Position numbers and translations under genes: made by a program
Source of the DNA: Streptomyces roseochromogenus subsp. oscitans DS 12.976
GTDB taxonomy: Bacteria; Actinomycetota; Actinomycetes; Streptomycetales; Streptomycetaceae
Direction of reading: 5' to 3'
NCBI RefSeq assembly: GCF_000497445.1
Contig: NZ_CM002285.1
Coordinates: forward strand, 5,307,239 to 5,349,702
DNA length: 42,464 bases
Part shown: positions 15,008-24,095 of the stretch, piece by piece
Layout of the letters: every line of letters begins with the position of its first letter
Numbering within the stretch: the stretch's first letter is position 1
Notes under the pieces: generated by a model
Seen by the model: the letters and a program-made list of their open reading frames with translations, nothing else
Told to the model about the DNA's origin: nothing
The model's database searches: none

Positions 15008-16455
15008 GCGAGGGGCAGCGGCTGTTCGTCGGCGGCGCGTGGGTGGAACCGGACGGCGGGCACTACCCGGTGACCGACCCGGCCACCGAGGAGACCGTGG
15101 GCTGGGCGCCGGAGGCGTCGCCGGCGCAGGTGCGGGCGGCCTGCGCGGCGGCCCGGGAGGCGTTCACGGCGTGGTCGCGGACCCGGCCCCAGGAGCGGGC
15201 GGCGGTGCTGGGCCGGGCGGCGGAGATCATCCGGGCGCGGATGGAGCCGTACGCCGAGCTGGCCCGCGCGGAGACCGGCGCGACCACCGGGACCGCCCGC
15301 GCGATGCAGGTCGGAGTGGCCGCCGCCCGGTTCCGCCGGTACGCGAGCGTGGAGCCCGCCGAGTGGGCCGTCGCCCCGCAGATCAACGAGGCCGGGCCGA
15401 TGGGCAAGGCCGGGGTGATGGGCGCCTTGGCGATACGGCAGCCCGTCGGCGTCGTCACCTGCGTCACCTCCTACAACAACCCCTGGGCCAACCCGGCCGG
15501 CAAGGTCGCCCCGGCGCTGGCCATGGGCAACACGGTGGTCGTGAAGCCGGCCCCGCAGGACCCCCTCTGCGTCTACCGGATGGCGGAGGCGCTGGAGGCG
15601 GCCGGCGCGCCGCCGGGCGTGGTGAACGTCGTCTCCGGGCGGGATGTGGCCGTGGGCGAGGCGGCGGTGGCGTCCGACGACGTCGACATGGTCAGCTTCA
15701 CCGGCTCCACGGCCGTCGGCCGGCGGATCGCCGAGGTGTGCGGGCGGGACATGAAACGCCAGCTGATGGAGCTGGGCGGCAAAGGCGCGGCGCTCGTCTT
15801 CGACGACGCCGACCTCGCCTCGGCCGTCGCCGGCATCGGCACCACCTTCTCCTTCTACAGCGGGCAGATCTGCACCGCACCGACGCGGGTGCTGGCCCAG
15901 CGGGGCGTGTACGACCGTCTGGTCGGGCAACTTGCCGTATATGCGGATCGGTTGAAGGTCGGGGACCCACGGGAGCCGGACACCGTCGTCGGCCCGCTGA
16001 TCTCGGCGGAGCACCGGGCGCGGGTCGAGTCGTACGTGGAACTGGGCCGCAAAGAGGGAGCGTCGGTGGTCGCGGGCGGCGAACGCCCCCCGATGGAGAC
16101 GGGTTTCTACGCATCGCCCACCCTGCTGGCCGACTGCACCAACGACATGCGGGTGGCCCGGGAGGAGATCTTCGGGCCGGTGGTCGTGGTGGTTCCCTTC
16201 GACGGCGAGGAGGAGGCCGTGGCCCTCGCGAACGACTCCGACTACGGCCTCATCGACTACGTGTGGTCCGGCGACGTGGCCAGAGCCTTCCGGGTGGCCC
16301 GGCGGCTGCGGGCCGGTGGGGTCGGCATCAACACGGTGGGCCGGAACATGGAAGCGCCGTTCGGGGGATTCAAGAAGAGCGGTGTGGGCCGTGACGTGGG
16401 CTCCTATGCCCTGCACGCCTACAGCGAGGTGCAGGCCGTCGTGTGGCCGGGCTGA
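15004..16455 (+). CDS. NAD(P)-dependent aldehyde dehydrogenase
   Basis: A 483-aa aldehyde dehydrogenase. The general base Glu256 is in LMELGGKGA, the nucleophile Cys290 in YSGQICTAPTR, the cofactor loop in VSFTGSTAVGRR, and the C-terminal GGFKKSGVGRD motif is intact. It oxidises an aldehyde to the acid; with nearby acyl-CoA ligases the acid could then be activated to a CoA ester. The start is GTG 15004, which overlaps the deacylase stop; the open frame extends upstream only as a shadow of that gene. It is the third gene of the operon starting at 12145, and all key residues are present. Confidence 0.95.
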   Translation: MSEGQRLFVGGAWVEPDGGHYPVTDPATEETVGWAPEASPAQVRAACAAAREAFTAWSRTRPQERAAVLGRAAEIIRARMEPYAELARAETGATTGTARAMQVGVAAARFRRYASVEPAEWAVAPQINEAGPMGKAGVMGALAIRQPVGVVTCVTSYNNPWANPAGKVAPALAMGNTVVVKPAPQDPLCVYRMAEALEAAGAPPGVVNVVSGRDVAVGEAAVASDDVDMVSFTGSTAVGRRIAEVCGRDMKRQLMELGGKGAALVFDDADLASAVAGIGTTFSFYSGQICTAPTRVLAQRGVYDRLVGQLAVYADRLKVGDPREPDTVVGPLISAEHRARVESYVELGRKEGASVVAGGERPPMETGFYASPTLLADCTNDMRVAREEIFGPVVVVVPFDGEEEAVALANDSDYGLIDYVWSGDVARAFRVARRLRAGGVGINTVGRNMEAPFGGFKKSGVGRDVGSYALHAYSEVQAVVWPG

Positions 16456-16475
16456 GTTCTGGCACCGTGGGCTCC

Positions 16476-17252
16476 ATGGAGCAGACGGTGAAGGTCGAGG
16501 GCGGCGAGGTCTGGGCGGACGACTCGGGAGGTGAGGGGCTCCCCCTGGTGCTGCTGCACCCGGGGATCGCGGACTCGCGGGTGTGGGAGCCGGTGCTGCC
16601 CGGGCTGACCACGCGGTACCGGGTGATCCGGTACGACGCCCGGGGCTTCGGCAAGTCGCCGGCGCCGACAGGGCCGTACACGCAGACCGGGGACCTGCGG
16701 CGGGTCCTGGACCACTTCGGGCTGGACCGCGCGGTCCTGGTCGGCAGCAGCATGGGCGGCAAGTCCGTGATCGACTTCGCGCTGAGTGACCCGGAACGGG
16801 TGGCCGCCCTGGGGCTGCTGGTGCCGGGCGTCACCGGTTACCCGAAGCTGGAGTCCCCGGACCTGAGCGCGGAGATCGCCCGGTTGGCACAGGCGGGAGA
16901 CATGGACGGCCTGCTCGCCCTGTCCCTGCGCACCTTCGCGGCGGCGGGCAGCGCGCCGGACGCCCGGGCCGCCGAACTGGTCCGGGACTCGTTCCGGGGC
17001 TGGTTCTCCACCTATGGCCACGAGCAGGCGGAGCAACCAGCCTTCGATCGGCTGTCCGAACTTCGCATGCCCTGCGTGCTGTTGCTGGGCGAGCAGGACA
17101 CACCCCGGCTGGTCGCCTGCAACGAGGCGATGGCCGCCCGCATCCCCGGCTGCCGGCTCGTCCGCGTCCCGGAGAGCGACCACCTACCCACGCTGCGGGC
17201 TCCGGGGACGGTGGTGCGCGTGATCAACGGCCTGTTCGAGCGGGTCGGGTGA
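16476..17252 (+). CDS. Alpha/beta hydrolase
   Basis: A 258-aa alpha/beta-hydrolase-fold protein: HPGIADSRVWEP oxyanion region, IRYDARGFGKS, nucleophile elbow G-S-S-M-G with Ser92, catalytic acid probably in LLGEQDTPRL, and the His in PESDHLPTLRAPG. Acts on an ester, C-C bond or lactone; the substrate is unknown. The start is uncertain: ATG 16476 gives a normal-length protein, while the in-frame GTG at 16443 would overlap the aldehyde dehydrogenase; neither has a strong ribosome-binding site. It is the last gene of the operon and its stop is four bases from the stop of the convergent Ddn-like gene. Confidence 0.87.
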   Translation: MEQTVKVEGGEVWADDSGGEGLPLVLLHPGIADSRVWEPVLPGLTTRYRVIRYDARGFGKSPAPTGPYTQTGDLRRVLDHFGLDRAVLVGSSMGGKSVIDFALSDPERVAALGLLVPGVTGYPKLESPDLSAEIARLAQAGDMDGLLALSLRTFAAAGSAPDARAAELVRDSFRGWFSTYGHEQAEQPAFDRLSELRMPCVLLLGEQDTPRLVACNEAMAARIPGCRLVRVPESDHLPTLRAPGTVVRVINGLFERVG

Positions 17253-17256
17253 GTCG

Positions 17257-17643
17257 TCAATCCTCCAGGTCCACCCGGATCGTCAGCAGGTCCGTGCCGA
17301 AGGCGCGTACCGCCGTGCTGTTGAAGCGGGGCAGGGAGCGCAGGCGGGTGATCGGGTCGTCGTCGGGGAGGAGGTGGGCGGTGCCGTGGTGCCAGCGGCC
17401 GGCGATACGGACGCGGACCCTCGGGTCGGCCTGGATGTTGCGCACGTACTGCGACTTGTAGCCGAACTCCGAGACCAGCCAGAAGGATTCACCGGCTCTG
17501 CGCCCGCCGACCGGCGTCTGCCGGGGCAGTCCGGAGCTGCGGCCGGTGGTCTCCAGGAGGGTCTGGAAGGGCAGGCGCCGGTTGAGCGGGTTGGCGACGT
17601 GCCGCTGGAAGCGGGTGACGATGCGGTGCTTGAGCTCTGACAT
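17257..17643 (-). CDS. Ddn-like deazaflavin (F420)-dependent nitroreductase family protein
   Basis: A 128-aa split beta-barrel protein with the Ddn/quinone-reductase family pattern. PFQTLLETTGRSSGLPRQTPV is followed by FWLVSEFGYKSQYVRNIQADPRVRVRIAGRWH and a conserved Asp-rich segment near the end. Mycobacterial relatives use F420H2 to reduce quinones or nitro compounds and some bind the membrane through the N-terminus. The ATG follows AAGGAGAG. It stands alone between a convergent hydrolase and the PHP-type hydrolase, within 3 kb of fbiC. Assignment to the family is firm; the physiological substrate is not known. Confidence 0.88.
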   Translation of the reverse strand: MSELKHRIVTRFQRHVANPLNRRLPFQTLLETTGRSSGLPRQTPVGGRRAGESFWLVSEFGYKSQYVRNIQADPRVRVRIAGRWHHGTAHLLPDDDPITRLRSLPRFNSTAVRAFGTDLLTIRVDLED

Positions 17644-17700
17644 GTCTTGCTCTCCTTACCGGTGGCACTGGTCCCGCCGCCCCGCACGCTACCGCCCCGC

Positions 17701-19218
17701 TCAGGCATGCCCCAGGAAGATCGGATTCGTGAACGCCGCCAGCGCCCCCGGTACCGGTCCCGCCGCCGTCTCGTGCCGTACCTCCGCGCGTACGTATGCC
17801 GCGTAGGCGGGCGTCGTACGCCACTCGACCGTGCCCGTGCCCGACACCGGCAGTGGATCGCTGGTGAACAGCACGCCCTGGTCGGTGACGAACCGCACCG
17901 AGCAGCGCGGGGCGCCCGAGACCTCCAGCCGTACGGCCACCGGTGTGCCGGCGGCCAGCTCCAGCCGCTCCCCGATGCCCGCCTGCTGCCCGCGCCCGCC
18001 CGTCACGGTGAAGCCGAGGACGACGTTCTTCGACTCGGCCACGTACGAGCGTCCCGCGCGGATGCCCTCCTGGATCGCCTCCCGGGTCAGGTCGTCGGCG
18101 AGGACGACCGTCTGGGGGCTGCCGACCACGTCCGGGTCGCGGTGGGCGTCGCTGTTGCCCATCGCCGGGAGCCAGGCCCGCCCCTGCCGTACGGAGGCGA
18201 CCAGCTGGTTGTCCCAGTCGGCCAGCGTCACCTCGTCGTCCGGCGTGTACGGGCCGTTCCACACCTCCACGGCGTCCGCCTCGCCGAAGCCGAACTTCCA
18301 GCCGCAGCCGACGCAGGTGGCGTGCGGGTGGGCGGGGACGACCAGGCCGCCCGCGCCGCGGATCTCCCGCGCGAAGCGGGCCCAGCGGTTGTCCCGGGCG
18401 CGGTAGCGCCAGTCCACGAAGGTGCCGGGCTCGGTGCCGAGCGCGACCACATGGCCGTTGCGGGTGGTGATCTCCTCGCCGAGCATGATCAGCAGGTCGT
18501 CGCCCGCCTGGTCCGCCCAGTGGGGGTGGGCGGAGTGGGTGTTGTGGTCCGAGGAGTTGATGAAGTCCAGGCCCGCCGCCCGCGCCAGGGCCGCGATCTC
18601 GGCCGGGGTGCGGCGGCCGTCGGAGTACCAGGAGTGCAGATGGCAGTCGCCCCGGTACCAGTCCCGGCCCCGGCCCTTCGCCCGGGAGGGCGGATACACC
18701 GGCTGCGGGGTCTCGCCCCCCGCGCCATAGGTCAGCGTGATCGTCAGCGCGTACGTCAGACCCTGCGGCGCCACCGTGTAGGGGCCCAGCGCCACGTACC
18801 AGGTGCCCTCCCGCACCGGGCCGGGGATGTAGCCAGGCGTCGCGTCGTCGGCGCGGACGAAGAACTCCGTGCGGGCGCCGCCCGACCAGCCACGGAAGCC
18901 CCGGCCGCCCAGCTCGGTGCCGTGCTGGTCGAACAGGCCGATGTCGAGGGCGTTGCCCATGGTGCCGGCCGGGACCGCGGGCTTGTCGTAGGTGTAGGAG
19001 ACCTTGATCTCCTGGACACCGGCGGGGACTTCGACCGGTACGTACACGAAGTCGGGGGAGCCGGGCGGCAGGGTGCCGTTCACCGTCCGGGTCTCCTGAT
19101 GCAGGCCGTCCGCCGCTGCGAAGCTCACGCTTCCCAACGTAAGGGCAGCGGCGGCGCCCGTCACGAACAGCGCGCGTCTGCCGATTCCCTGGGCCTGACC
19201 GTGCGTGTCGTCACACAT
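17701..19218 (-). CDS. Exported CehA/McbA-type PHP-domain metallohydrolase
   Basis: A 505-aa protein with an N-terminal export signal (GIGRRALFVTGAAAALTLGS; twin Arg, so probably Tat). A beta-rich region of about 150 residues follows, resembling a pre-peptidase/carbohydrate-binding domain (VNGTLPPGSPDFVYVPVEVP). The PHP phosphoesterase-like metal site comes next: DCHLHSWYSDG, INSSDHNTHS, VPAHPH and MGNSDAHRD. These supply the His/Asp ligands of a trinuclear site. Family members include carbaryl-type ester hydrolases and phosphoesterases, so it could hydrolyse phospho- or carboxyl-esters outside the cytoplasm. No operon partner is evident. All metal motifs look intact. Confidence 0.87.
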   Translation of the reverse strand: MCDDTHGQAQGIGRRALFVTGAAAALTLGSVSFAAADGLHQETRTVNGTLPPGSPDFVYVPVEVPAGVQEIKVSYTYDKPAVPAGTMGNALDIGLFDQHGTELGGRGFRGWSGGARTEFFVRADDATPGYIPGPVREGTWYVALGPYTVAPQGLTYALTITLTYGAGGETPQPVYPPSRAKGRGRDWYRGDCHLHSWYSDGRRTPAEIAALARAAGLDFINSSDHNTHSAHPHWADQAGDDLLIMLGEEITTRNGHVVALGTEPGTFVDWRYRARDNRWARFAREIRGAGGLVVPAHPHATCVGCGWKFGFGEADAVEVWNGPYTPDDEVTLADWDNQLVASVRQGRAWLPAMGNSDAHRDPDVVGSPQTVVLADDLTREAIQEGIRAGRSYVAESKNVVLGFTVTGGRGQQAGIGERLELAAGTPVAVRLEVSGAPRCSVRFVTDQGVLFTSDPLPVSGTGTVEWRTTPAYAAYVRAEVRHETAAGPVPGALAAFTNPIFLGHA

Positions 19219-19352
19219 GGTGGTGATTCTCCCGTCTCGATGTGAACTCCCATGAAAGTCAACGGGATTGGGAAGCGGGAGTTGGTAAACGGCCGCATGT
19301 CATGCGCGCGACGCCACTGTCGGGAGAGCCGGCTGATGCCGACCAGTCGGTA

Positions 19353-19381
19353 TGGACAGCGGGGTTCCGGCCCGGTACAGA
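19353..19381 (+). promoter_or_regulatory. Promoter for a leaderless LLM transcript
   Basis: TGGACA (19353-19358), a 17-bp spacer and TACAGA (19376-19381) precede the ATG at 19388 by 6 bp, which would place +1 on the start codon. There is no Shine-Dalgarno sequence in front of that ATG, which agrees with leaderless translation. Confidence 0.55.
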
Positions 19382-19387
19382 TGGGAC

Positions 19388-20233
19388 ATGCGTATCGCCG
19401 TCACCATCTTCCTCACCGACGAGACCATCGCGCCGGTCCGGCTCGCCCGCGAACTGGAGCAGCGCGGCTACGCCGGCCTCTACCTGCCCGAACACACCCA
19501 CATCCCCGTCGAGCGGACCACCCCGTACCCGGCCGGCGGTGAGCTGCCGCGCGAGTACGGCCGCACCCTCGACCCGTTCGTCGCCCTGGGCCAGGCCGTG
19601 GCCGTCACCGAGCGGCTCGGCCTCGGCACCGGCATCACGCTGGTGGCCCAGCACGACCCCATCGCCCTCGCCAAGCAGATCGCCACCCTGGACCATCTGT
19701 CCGGCGGCCGCTTCACGCTCGGCCTCGGCTACGGCTGGAACGTGGAGGAGGCCGCCGACCACGGCGTCACCTGGCGCACCCGCCGGGAACTGGTCCGGGA
19801 CCGGGTGCGGCTGATGCAGGCCCTGTGGTCCGGGGAACCGACGCCCTACGACGGTGAGTTCGGCGGGGTCCGGGCCAGCGACGCGTACCCCAAGCCGGCG
19901 CAGAAGCCGCGCGGCCCGGTCACCGGTCCGCGCACGCTGGTCGGCGGAGCGGCCGGGCCGAAGCTGTTCGCGCACATCGCCGAGTACGCCGACGGCTGGC
20001 TGCCCATCGGCGGCCGCGGCCTCACCGAGTCCCTGCCGGTACTGCGCTCGGCCTGGACGGCCGCGGGCCGCGACCCGTCCGCCCTCCAGATCGTCCCGTA
20101 CGCGGTCCTGCCGGCCCCGGGCAAACTCGCGCACTACGCCGAGCTGGGCATCGAGGAGGTGGTGCTGCAACTGCCGCCGGCGGGGGAAGCCGAGGTGCTG
20201 CGGGTGCTGGACGAATACGCGAGCTTCCTGTAG
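19388..20233 (+). CDS. LLM-class F420-dependent oxidoreductase
   Basis: A 281-aa luciferase-like protein: RIAVTIFLTDETIAPVRLAR, GYAGLYLPEHTHIPV, TERLGLGTGITLVAQHDPI, TLDHLSGGRFTLGLGYGWN and TLVGGAAGPKLFAHIAEYADGW. The G-x-G-x-G-W-N-x-x-E arrangement is characteristic of actinobacterial F420-dependent LLM enzymes. The reading frame extends to 19352, but ATG 19388 is favoured by the promoter directly upstream and by typical family N-termini. It is 48 bp upstream of fbiC on the same strand, so the two may be co-expressed, although fbiC also has its own -10-like element. Substrate unknown. Confidence 0.88.
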   Translation: MRIAVTIFLTDETIAPVRLARELEQRGYAGLYLPEHTHIPVERTTPYPAGGELPREYGRTLDPFVALGQAVAVTERLGLGTGITLVAQHDPIALAKQIATLDHLSGGRFTLGLGYGWNVEEAADHGVTWRTRRELVRDRVRLMQALWSGEPTPYDGEFGGVRASDAYPKPAQKPRGPVTGPRTLVGGAAGPKLFAHIAEYADGWLPIGGRGLTESLPVLRSAWTAAGRDPSALQIVPYAVLPAPGKLAHYAELGIEEVVLQLPPAGEAEVLRVLDEYASFL

Positions 20234-20269
20234 GCCTGATGGAGCCGTAGGCCCTGATCACGCCGAACG

Positions 20270-20275
20270 TATGGT
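20270..20275 (+). promoter_or_regulatory. Possible -10 element for a leaderless fbiC transcript
   Basis: TATGGT ends 6 bp before the fbiC ATG at 20282, the spacing expected if transcription starts on the A of the ATG. The -35 region is poor (GTAGGC at about 17 bp), and GAGGG directly abuts the ATG, too close for a normal ribosome-binding site. Confidence 0.4.
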
Positions 20276-20281
20276 TGAGGG

Positions 20282-22867
20282 ATGACGACTTCCGCGACCT
20301 CCGGAACCGGCCCGACCGAGAACTCCATGCGTCGCGCCCTCAAACGTGCCCGGGACGGCGTCGCCCTCGACGTCGCCGAGGCGGCGGTGCTGCTCCAGGC
20401 TCGCGGCGAGGCCCTGGCCGACCTCGCCGCGTCCGCCGCCCGGGTGCGCGACGCGGGCCTCGAACAGGCGGGCCGGCCCGGTGTCATCACGTACTCGAAG
20501 AGCGTCTTCATCCCCCTCACCCGGCTGTGCCGGGACAAGTGCCACTACTGCACCTTCGTCACCGTCCCCGGCAAGCTGCGCCGGGCCGGGCACGGGATGT
20601 TCATGTCCCCGGACGAGGTGCTGGACATCGCCCGCAAGGGCGCCGCCCTCGGCTGCAAGGAAGCCCTGATCACCCTCGGGGACAAGCCGGAGGACCGCTG
20701 GCCCGAGGCGCGCGAGTGGCTCGACGCGCACGGCTACGACGACACCATCGCCTATGTCCGCGCCGTCTCCATCCGCATCCTGGAGGAGACGGGCCTGCTG
20801 CCCCACCTCAACCCGGGCGTGATGACCTGGACGGACTTCCAGCGACTCAAGCCCGTGGCCCCGTCCATGGGCATGATGCTGGAGACCACGGCCACCCGCC
20901 TCTGGTCCGAACCCGGCGGCCCCCACTACGGCTCCCCGGACAAGGAACCGGCCGTACGCCTGCGGGTGCTGGAGGACGCCGGCCGCTCCTCGGTGCCCTT
21001 CACCTCCGGCCTCCTCATCGGCATCGGCGAGACCTACGAGGAGCGGGCCGAGTCGCTCTTCGCGCTCCGCAAGGTCTCCCGGGCGTACCACGGCATCCAG
21101 GAACTGATCATCCAGAACTTCCGCGCCAAGCCGGACACGGCGATGCGCGGCATGCCGGACGCCGAACTGGACGAGCTGGTCGCCACGGTGGCTGTGGCCC
21201 GGCACATCATGGGGCCGTCCGCCTGCCTCCAGGCCCCGCCGAACCTGGTCGACTCCGAGTACGAGCGGCTGATCGGCGCCGGTATCGACGACTGGGGCGG
21301 GGTGTCGCCCCTGACCATCGACCACGTCAATCCCGAACGCCCCTGGCCGCAGATCGAGGAACTCACCGAACGCTCCCGGGCGGCCGGCTTCGAACTGCGT
21401 GAACGCCTCTGCGTCTACCCGGAGTTCGTGCGCCGCGGCGAGCCCTGGCTGGACCCACGGCTGCGCCCGCACGTCGCCGCGCTCGCCGACCCGGAGACGG
21501 GGCTCGCGCGCGAGGACGCGGTGGTCGAAGGCCACCCGTGGCAGGAGCCGGAGGAGGCCTTCGTACCCACCGGCCGCACGGACCTGCACCGCACCATCGA
21601 CACCGAGGGCCGTACGACCGACCGGCGTGACGACTTCGACGAGGTGTACGGCGACTGGGAGGCGCTGCGCGAGGCGGCCGCCCCCGGCATGGCCCCGGAG
21701 CGCATCGACACGGACGTCCGCCAGGCGCTGCGCACCGCCGCCGACGACCCGACGCGGCTGACCGACGCCGAGGCCCTCGCCCTGCTGCACGCGGACGGAC
21801 CGGCGCTGGACGCGCTGTGCCGGGTGGCCGACGACGTACGCAAGTCGGCGGTGGGCGACGACGTCACCTACATCGTCACCCGCAACATCAACTTCACCAA
21901 CGTCTGTTACACGGGCTGCCGCTTCTGCGCCTTCGCCCAGCGCAGAACCGACGCGGACGCGTACACCCTCTCCCTGGAGCAGGTCGCCGACCGCGCCCAG
22001 CAGGCCTGGGAGGTGGGCGCGGTCGAGGTGTGCATGCAGGGCGGCATCCACCCCGACCTGCCGGGGACGGCGTACTTCGACATCGCGAAGGCGGTGAAGG
22101 ACCGGGTCCCGGGCATGCATGTGCACGCCTTCTCGCCGATGGAGGTCGTCAACGGCGCGACCAGGACGGGGATGCCGATCCGCGAGTGGCTGTCCGCCGC
22201 CAAGGAGGCCGGCCTGGACTCCATCCCGGGGACGGCGGCGGAGATCCTCGACGACGAGGTCCGCTGGGTGCTGACCAAGGGCAAGCTGCCGACGGCCACC
22301 TGGATCGAGGTGATCACGACGGCCCACGAGGTGGGCATCCGCTCGTCCTCGACGATGATGTACGGCCATGTCGACCAGCCCCGCCACTGGCTCGGCCATC
22401 TGCGCACGCTGGCCCGGATCCAGCGCGAGACGGGCGGCTTCACCGAGTTCGTGACGCTGCCGTTCATCCACACGAACGCGCCGGTCTATCTGGCGGGCAT
22501 CTCCCGCCCGGGCCCGACGACACGGGACAACCGTGCGGTGACGGCCATGTCCCGTCTCCTCCTGCACCCCTGGATCCCCAATATCCAGACAAGCTGGGTC
22601 AAACTGGGTGCGGAAGGTGCGGCGGAGATGCTCCGTTCCGGTGCGAACGACCTGGGCGGGACGCTGATGGAGGAGACGATCTCCCGCATGGCGGGTTCCT
22701 CCTACGGCTCGTACAAGTCGATCCGCGACCTGGTGGCCGTGGCCGAGGCGGCCGGCCGTCCGGCGAAGCCGCGCACCACGCTCTACGGCGAGGTCTCCGC
22801 CGAGCGGCAGCGGGCGGCCGGGGCCTCCGACGGGCACCTGCCGGAATTGTTGCCGGTCCTCGACTGA
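20282..22867 (+). CDS. fbiC: FbiC, bifunctional Fo synthase (CofG-CofH fusion)
   Basis: An 861-aa protein with two radical-SAM domains in the actinobacterial fusion order. The CofG-like N-terminal half has C83-x3-C87-x2-C90 ([11 protein letters not shown]). The CofH-like C-terminal half has C542-x3-C546-x2-C549 ([13 protein letters not shown]). It joins tyrosine with 5-amino-6-ribitylaminouracil to give Fo (7,8-didemethyl-8-hydroxy-5-deazariboflavin), the chromophore precursor of coenzyme F420. Length matches the family. Both iron-sulfur motifs are intact. A preceding F420-type LLM gene, a Ddn-like gene and further LLM genes form an F420-rich neighbourhood; the other F420 genes (fbiA, fbiB, fbiD) are not in the window. 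Confidence 0.97.
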   Translation: MTTSATSGTGPTENSMRRALKRARDGVALDVAEAAVLLQARGEALADLAASAARVRDAGLEQAGRPGVITYSKSVFIPLTRLCRDKCHYCTFVTVPGKLRRAGHGMFMSPDEVLDIARKGAALGCKEALITLGDKPEDRWPEAREWLDAHGYDDTIAYVRAVSIRILEETGLLPHLNPGVMTWTDFQRLKPVAPSMGMMLETTATRLWSEPGGPHYGSPDKEPAVRLRVLEDAGRSSVPFTSGLLIGIGETYEERAESLFALRKVSRAYHGIQELIIQNFRAKPDTAMRGMPDAELDELVATVAVARHIMGPSACLQAPPNLVDSEYERLIGAGIDDWGGVSPLTIDHVNPERPWPQIEELTERSRAAGFELRERLCVYPEFVRRGEPWLDPRLRPHVAALADPETGLAREDAVVEGHPWQEPEEAFVPTGRTDLHRTIDTEGRTTDRRDDFDEVYGDWEALREAAAPGMAPERIDTDVRQALRTAADDPTRLTDAEALALLHADGPALDALCRVADDVRKSAVGDDVTYIVTRNINFTNVCYTGCRFCAFAQRRTDADAYTLSLEQVADRAQQAWEVGAVEVCMQGGIHPDLPGTAYFDIAKAVKDRVPGMHVHAFSPMEVVNGATRTGMPIREWLSAAKEAGLDSIPGTAAEILDDEVRWVLTKGKLPTATWIEVITTAHEVGIRSSSTMMYGHVDQPRHWLGHLRTLARIQRETGGFTEFVTLPFIHTNAPVYLAGISRPGPTTRDNRAVTAMSRLLLHPWIPNIQTSWVKLGAEGAAEMLRSGANDLGGTLMEETISRMAGSSYGSYKSIRDLVAVAEAAGRPAKPRTTLYGEVSAERQRAAGASDGHLPELLPVLD

Positions 22868-22935
22868 GTACGATGATCCGACCCCGGACCGAGAAGGGGC
22901 CCCAGAGCGCCCCCTAGCGGAGGAGATGCGTACCC

Positions 22936-23499
22936 GTGGCTGCCCGACTGCCCTCGTGGGCCTGGGTCACCGGTCTGACCGTGGGAGCGACCGCGGCCGT
23001 CGTCGCCCTCGCCGTCCAGGCGGACCACGGGCCGCATCCCACGGCCGCCGTGGCGAGCCCCAGCGCTTCGGCGTCCGCGGGCGCCCACGCGTCCACGCGC
23101 CCGAAGCCCCCGGCCCCGCCCGTGCTGCCGGCCGCGTCGGGCGTGGGCCGCCGGATCGTCTACTCGATCGGCGGGAAGCGGGTGTGGCTGGTCGACGCGA
23201 CGGGCAAGGCGACGCGTACGTTCACGGTGTGGCCGGGCACGGTGAACCCGCAGCCCGGCCGGTACTCGATCATCAAGCGCATCCAGTCCCTCAAGGGCTC
23301 GGACGGCGTGGAGATCGAGCACGTCATGTACTTCACCGTCGCGTCCGGCGTGAACATAGCCTTCTCCAACGCACTGGACGGCTCCTCGCCGCCGCCGGCG
23401 GACGGCAAGAAGCTGGGCGGCATCCGTATGGACAAGGAGGACGGCGCCGCCCTGTGGTCCTTCGGTGATCAGGGCACCGGCGTGGCGGTCGTCAACTAG
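22936..23499 (+). CDS. Membrane-anchored YkuD-like (L,D-transpeptidase-fold) protein lacking catalytic residues
   Basis: A 187-aa protein with an N-terminal signal anchor (WAWVTGLTVGATAAVVALAV), an Ala/Ser/Pro-rich linker to about residue 70, and a domain resembling the YkuD fold. Its last third reads KLGGIRMDKEDGAALWSFGD, which lines up with the L,D-transpeptidase motif [ST]-H-G-C-[IV]-R-M-x-x-E-D-A. Here His-Gly-Cys has become Leu-Gly-Gly, and the upstream His of the HGT segment also appears missing (VNIAFSNALDG). It would therefore be a non-catalytic, possibly peptidoglycan-binding relative. The GTG at 22936 follows GGAGGAG. It lies 68 bp after fbiC and overlaps the end of the convergent DUF2165 gene by 8 bp. 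The fold call is by motif resemblance only. Confidence 0.65.
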   Translation: MAARLPSWAWVTGLTVGATAAVVALAVQADHGPHPTAAVASPSASASAGAHASTRPKPPAPPVLPAASGVGRRIVYSIGGKRVWLVDATGKATRTFTVWPGTVNPQPGRYSIIKRIQSLKGSDGVEIEHVMYFTVASGVNIAFSNALDGSSPPPADGKKLGGIRMDKEDGAALWSFGDQGTGVAVVN

Positions 23500-24010
23500 C
23501 GTCCTGCCGGACCTCTCCCCGGCGGGAGGGAAGCTGGTTGACGATCAGGGCGACCCCGCTGAGGGTGAAGATCCGGGTCGCCGCTTCCAGCCCGTTCCAG
23601 GTCTTGGACTGCCACATCGAGAACCACTCACCGCCGATCCCGATGAACCCGGCACCGAAGAGCAGCAACAGCATCAGCAGGCCGTAGGTGGAGATGCGGC
23701 GGGCGAGGTCGTCTTTGCGCCATGCCCACAGCCAGGTCCCCCAGATCAGCACGAGGGCGGACGCGGTTTCCCACACGATGATGAGGACATACGCGGTGTC
23801 CTGAAGACCGGTGCTGGAGACGGCCCGCCACATCAGGTCGTGGTCCTTGAACGTCGTGTCCATCGCCAGCACATGCCGTACGAACTGCTGGTTCGTCCCG
23901 AAGTCGGTGATGTTCCCGAAGGCGACGAGGGCGATGTAGAGGGCGAGTATGCCGGTGAGCACACCGGCGGCTGGCCTGAGGCCGGAGTGACGTGTGGGGG
24001 TGGTGGTCAT
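23492..24010 (-). CDS. DUF2165 family small integral membrane protein
   Basis: A 172-aa protein with four predicted transmembrane helices: AAGVLTGILALYIALVAFGN, YVLIIVWETASALVLIWGTW, YGLLMLLLLFGAGFIGIGGE, and a C-terminal one around FTLSGVALIVNQ. The soluble loop NQQFVRHVLAMDTTF with W-R-A-V is typical of DUF2165. Function unknown. The ATG at 24010 is preferred; the open frame extends far upstream only as a shadow of the NTPase gene. It is divergent from the NTPase-TPR gene across 85 bp and convergent with the YkuD-like gene. Confidence 0.85.
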   Translation of the reverse strand: MTTTPTRHSGLRPAAGVLTGILALYIALVAFGNITDFGTNQQFVRHVLAMDTTFKDHDLMWRAVSSTGLQDTAYVLIIVWETASALVLIWGTWLWAWRKDDLARRISTYGLLMLLLLFGAGFIGIGGEWFSMWQSKTWNGLEAATRIFTLSGVALIVNQLPSRRGEVRQDAS

Positions 24011-24095
24011 GGCTGAATTCTCCCTCATCGCAAGCCAGGTCAGCGCGTGGCCATTGCGCCAGAATGAGAACGCGGGCTGCGGGAGGGGCGTACGG

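Noticed and set aside
20258..22837. 859-codon open frame opposite fbiC
   Set aside because: No domains and shadow-type composition; fbiC on the plus strand has both iron-sulfur motifs.
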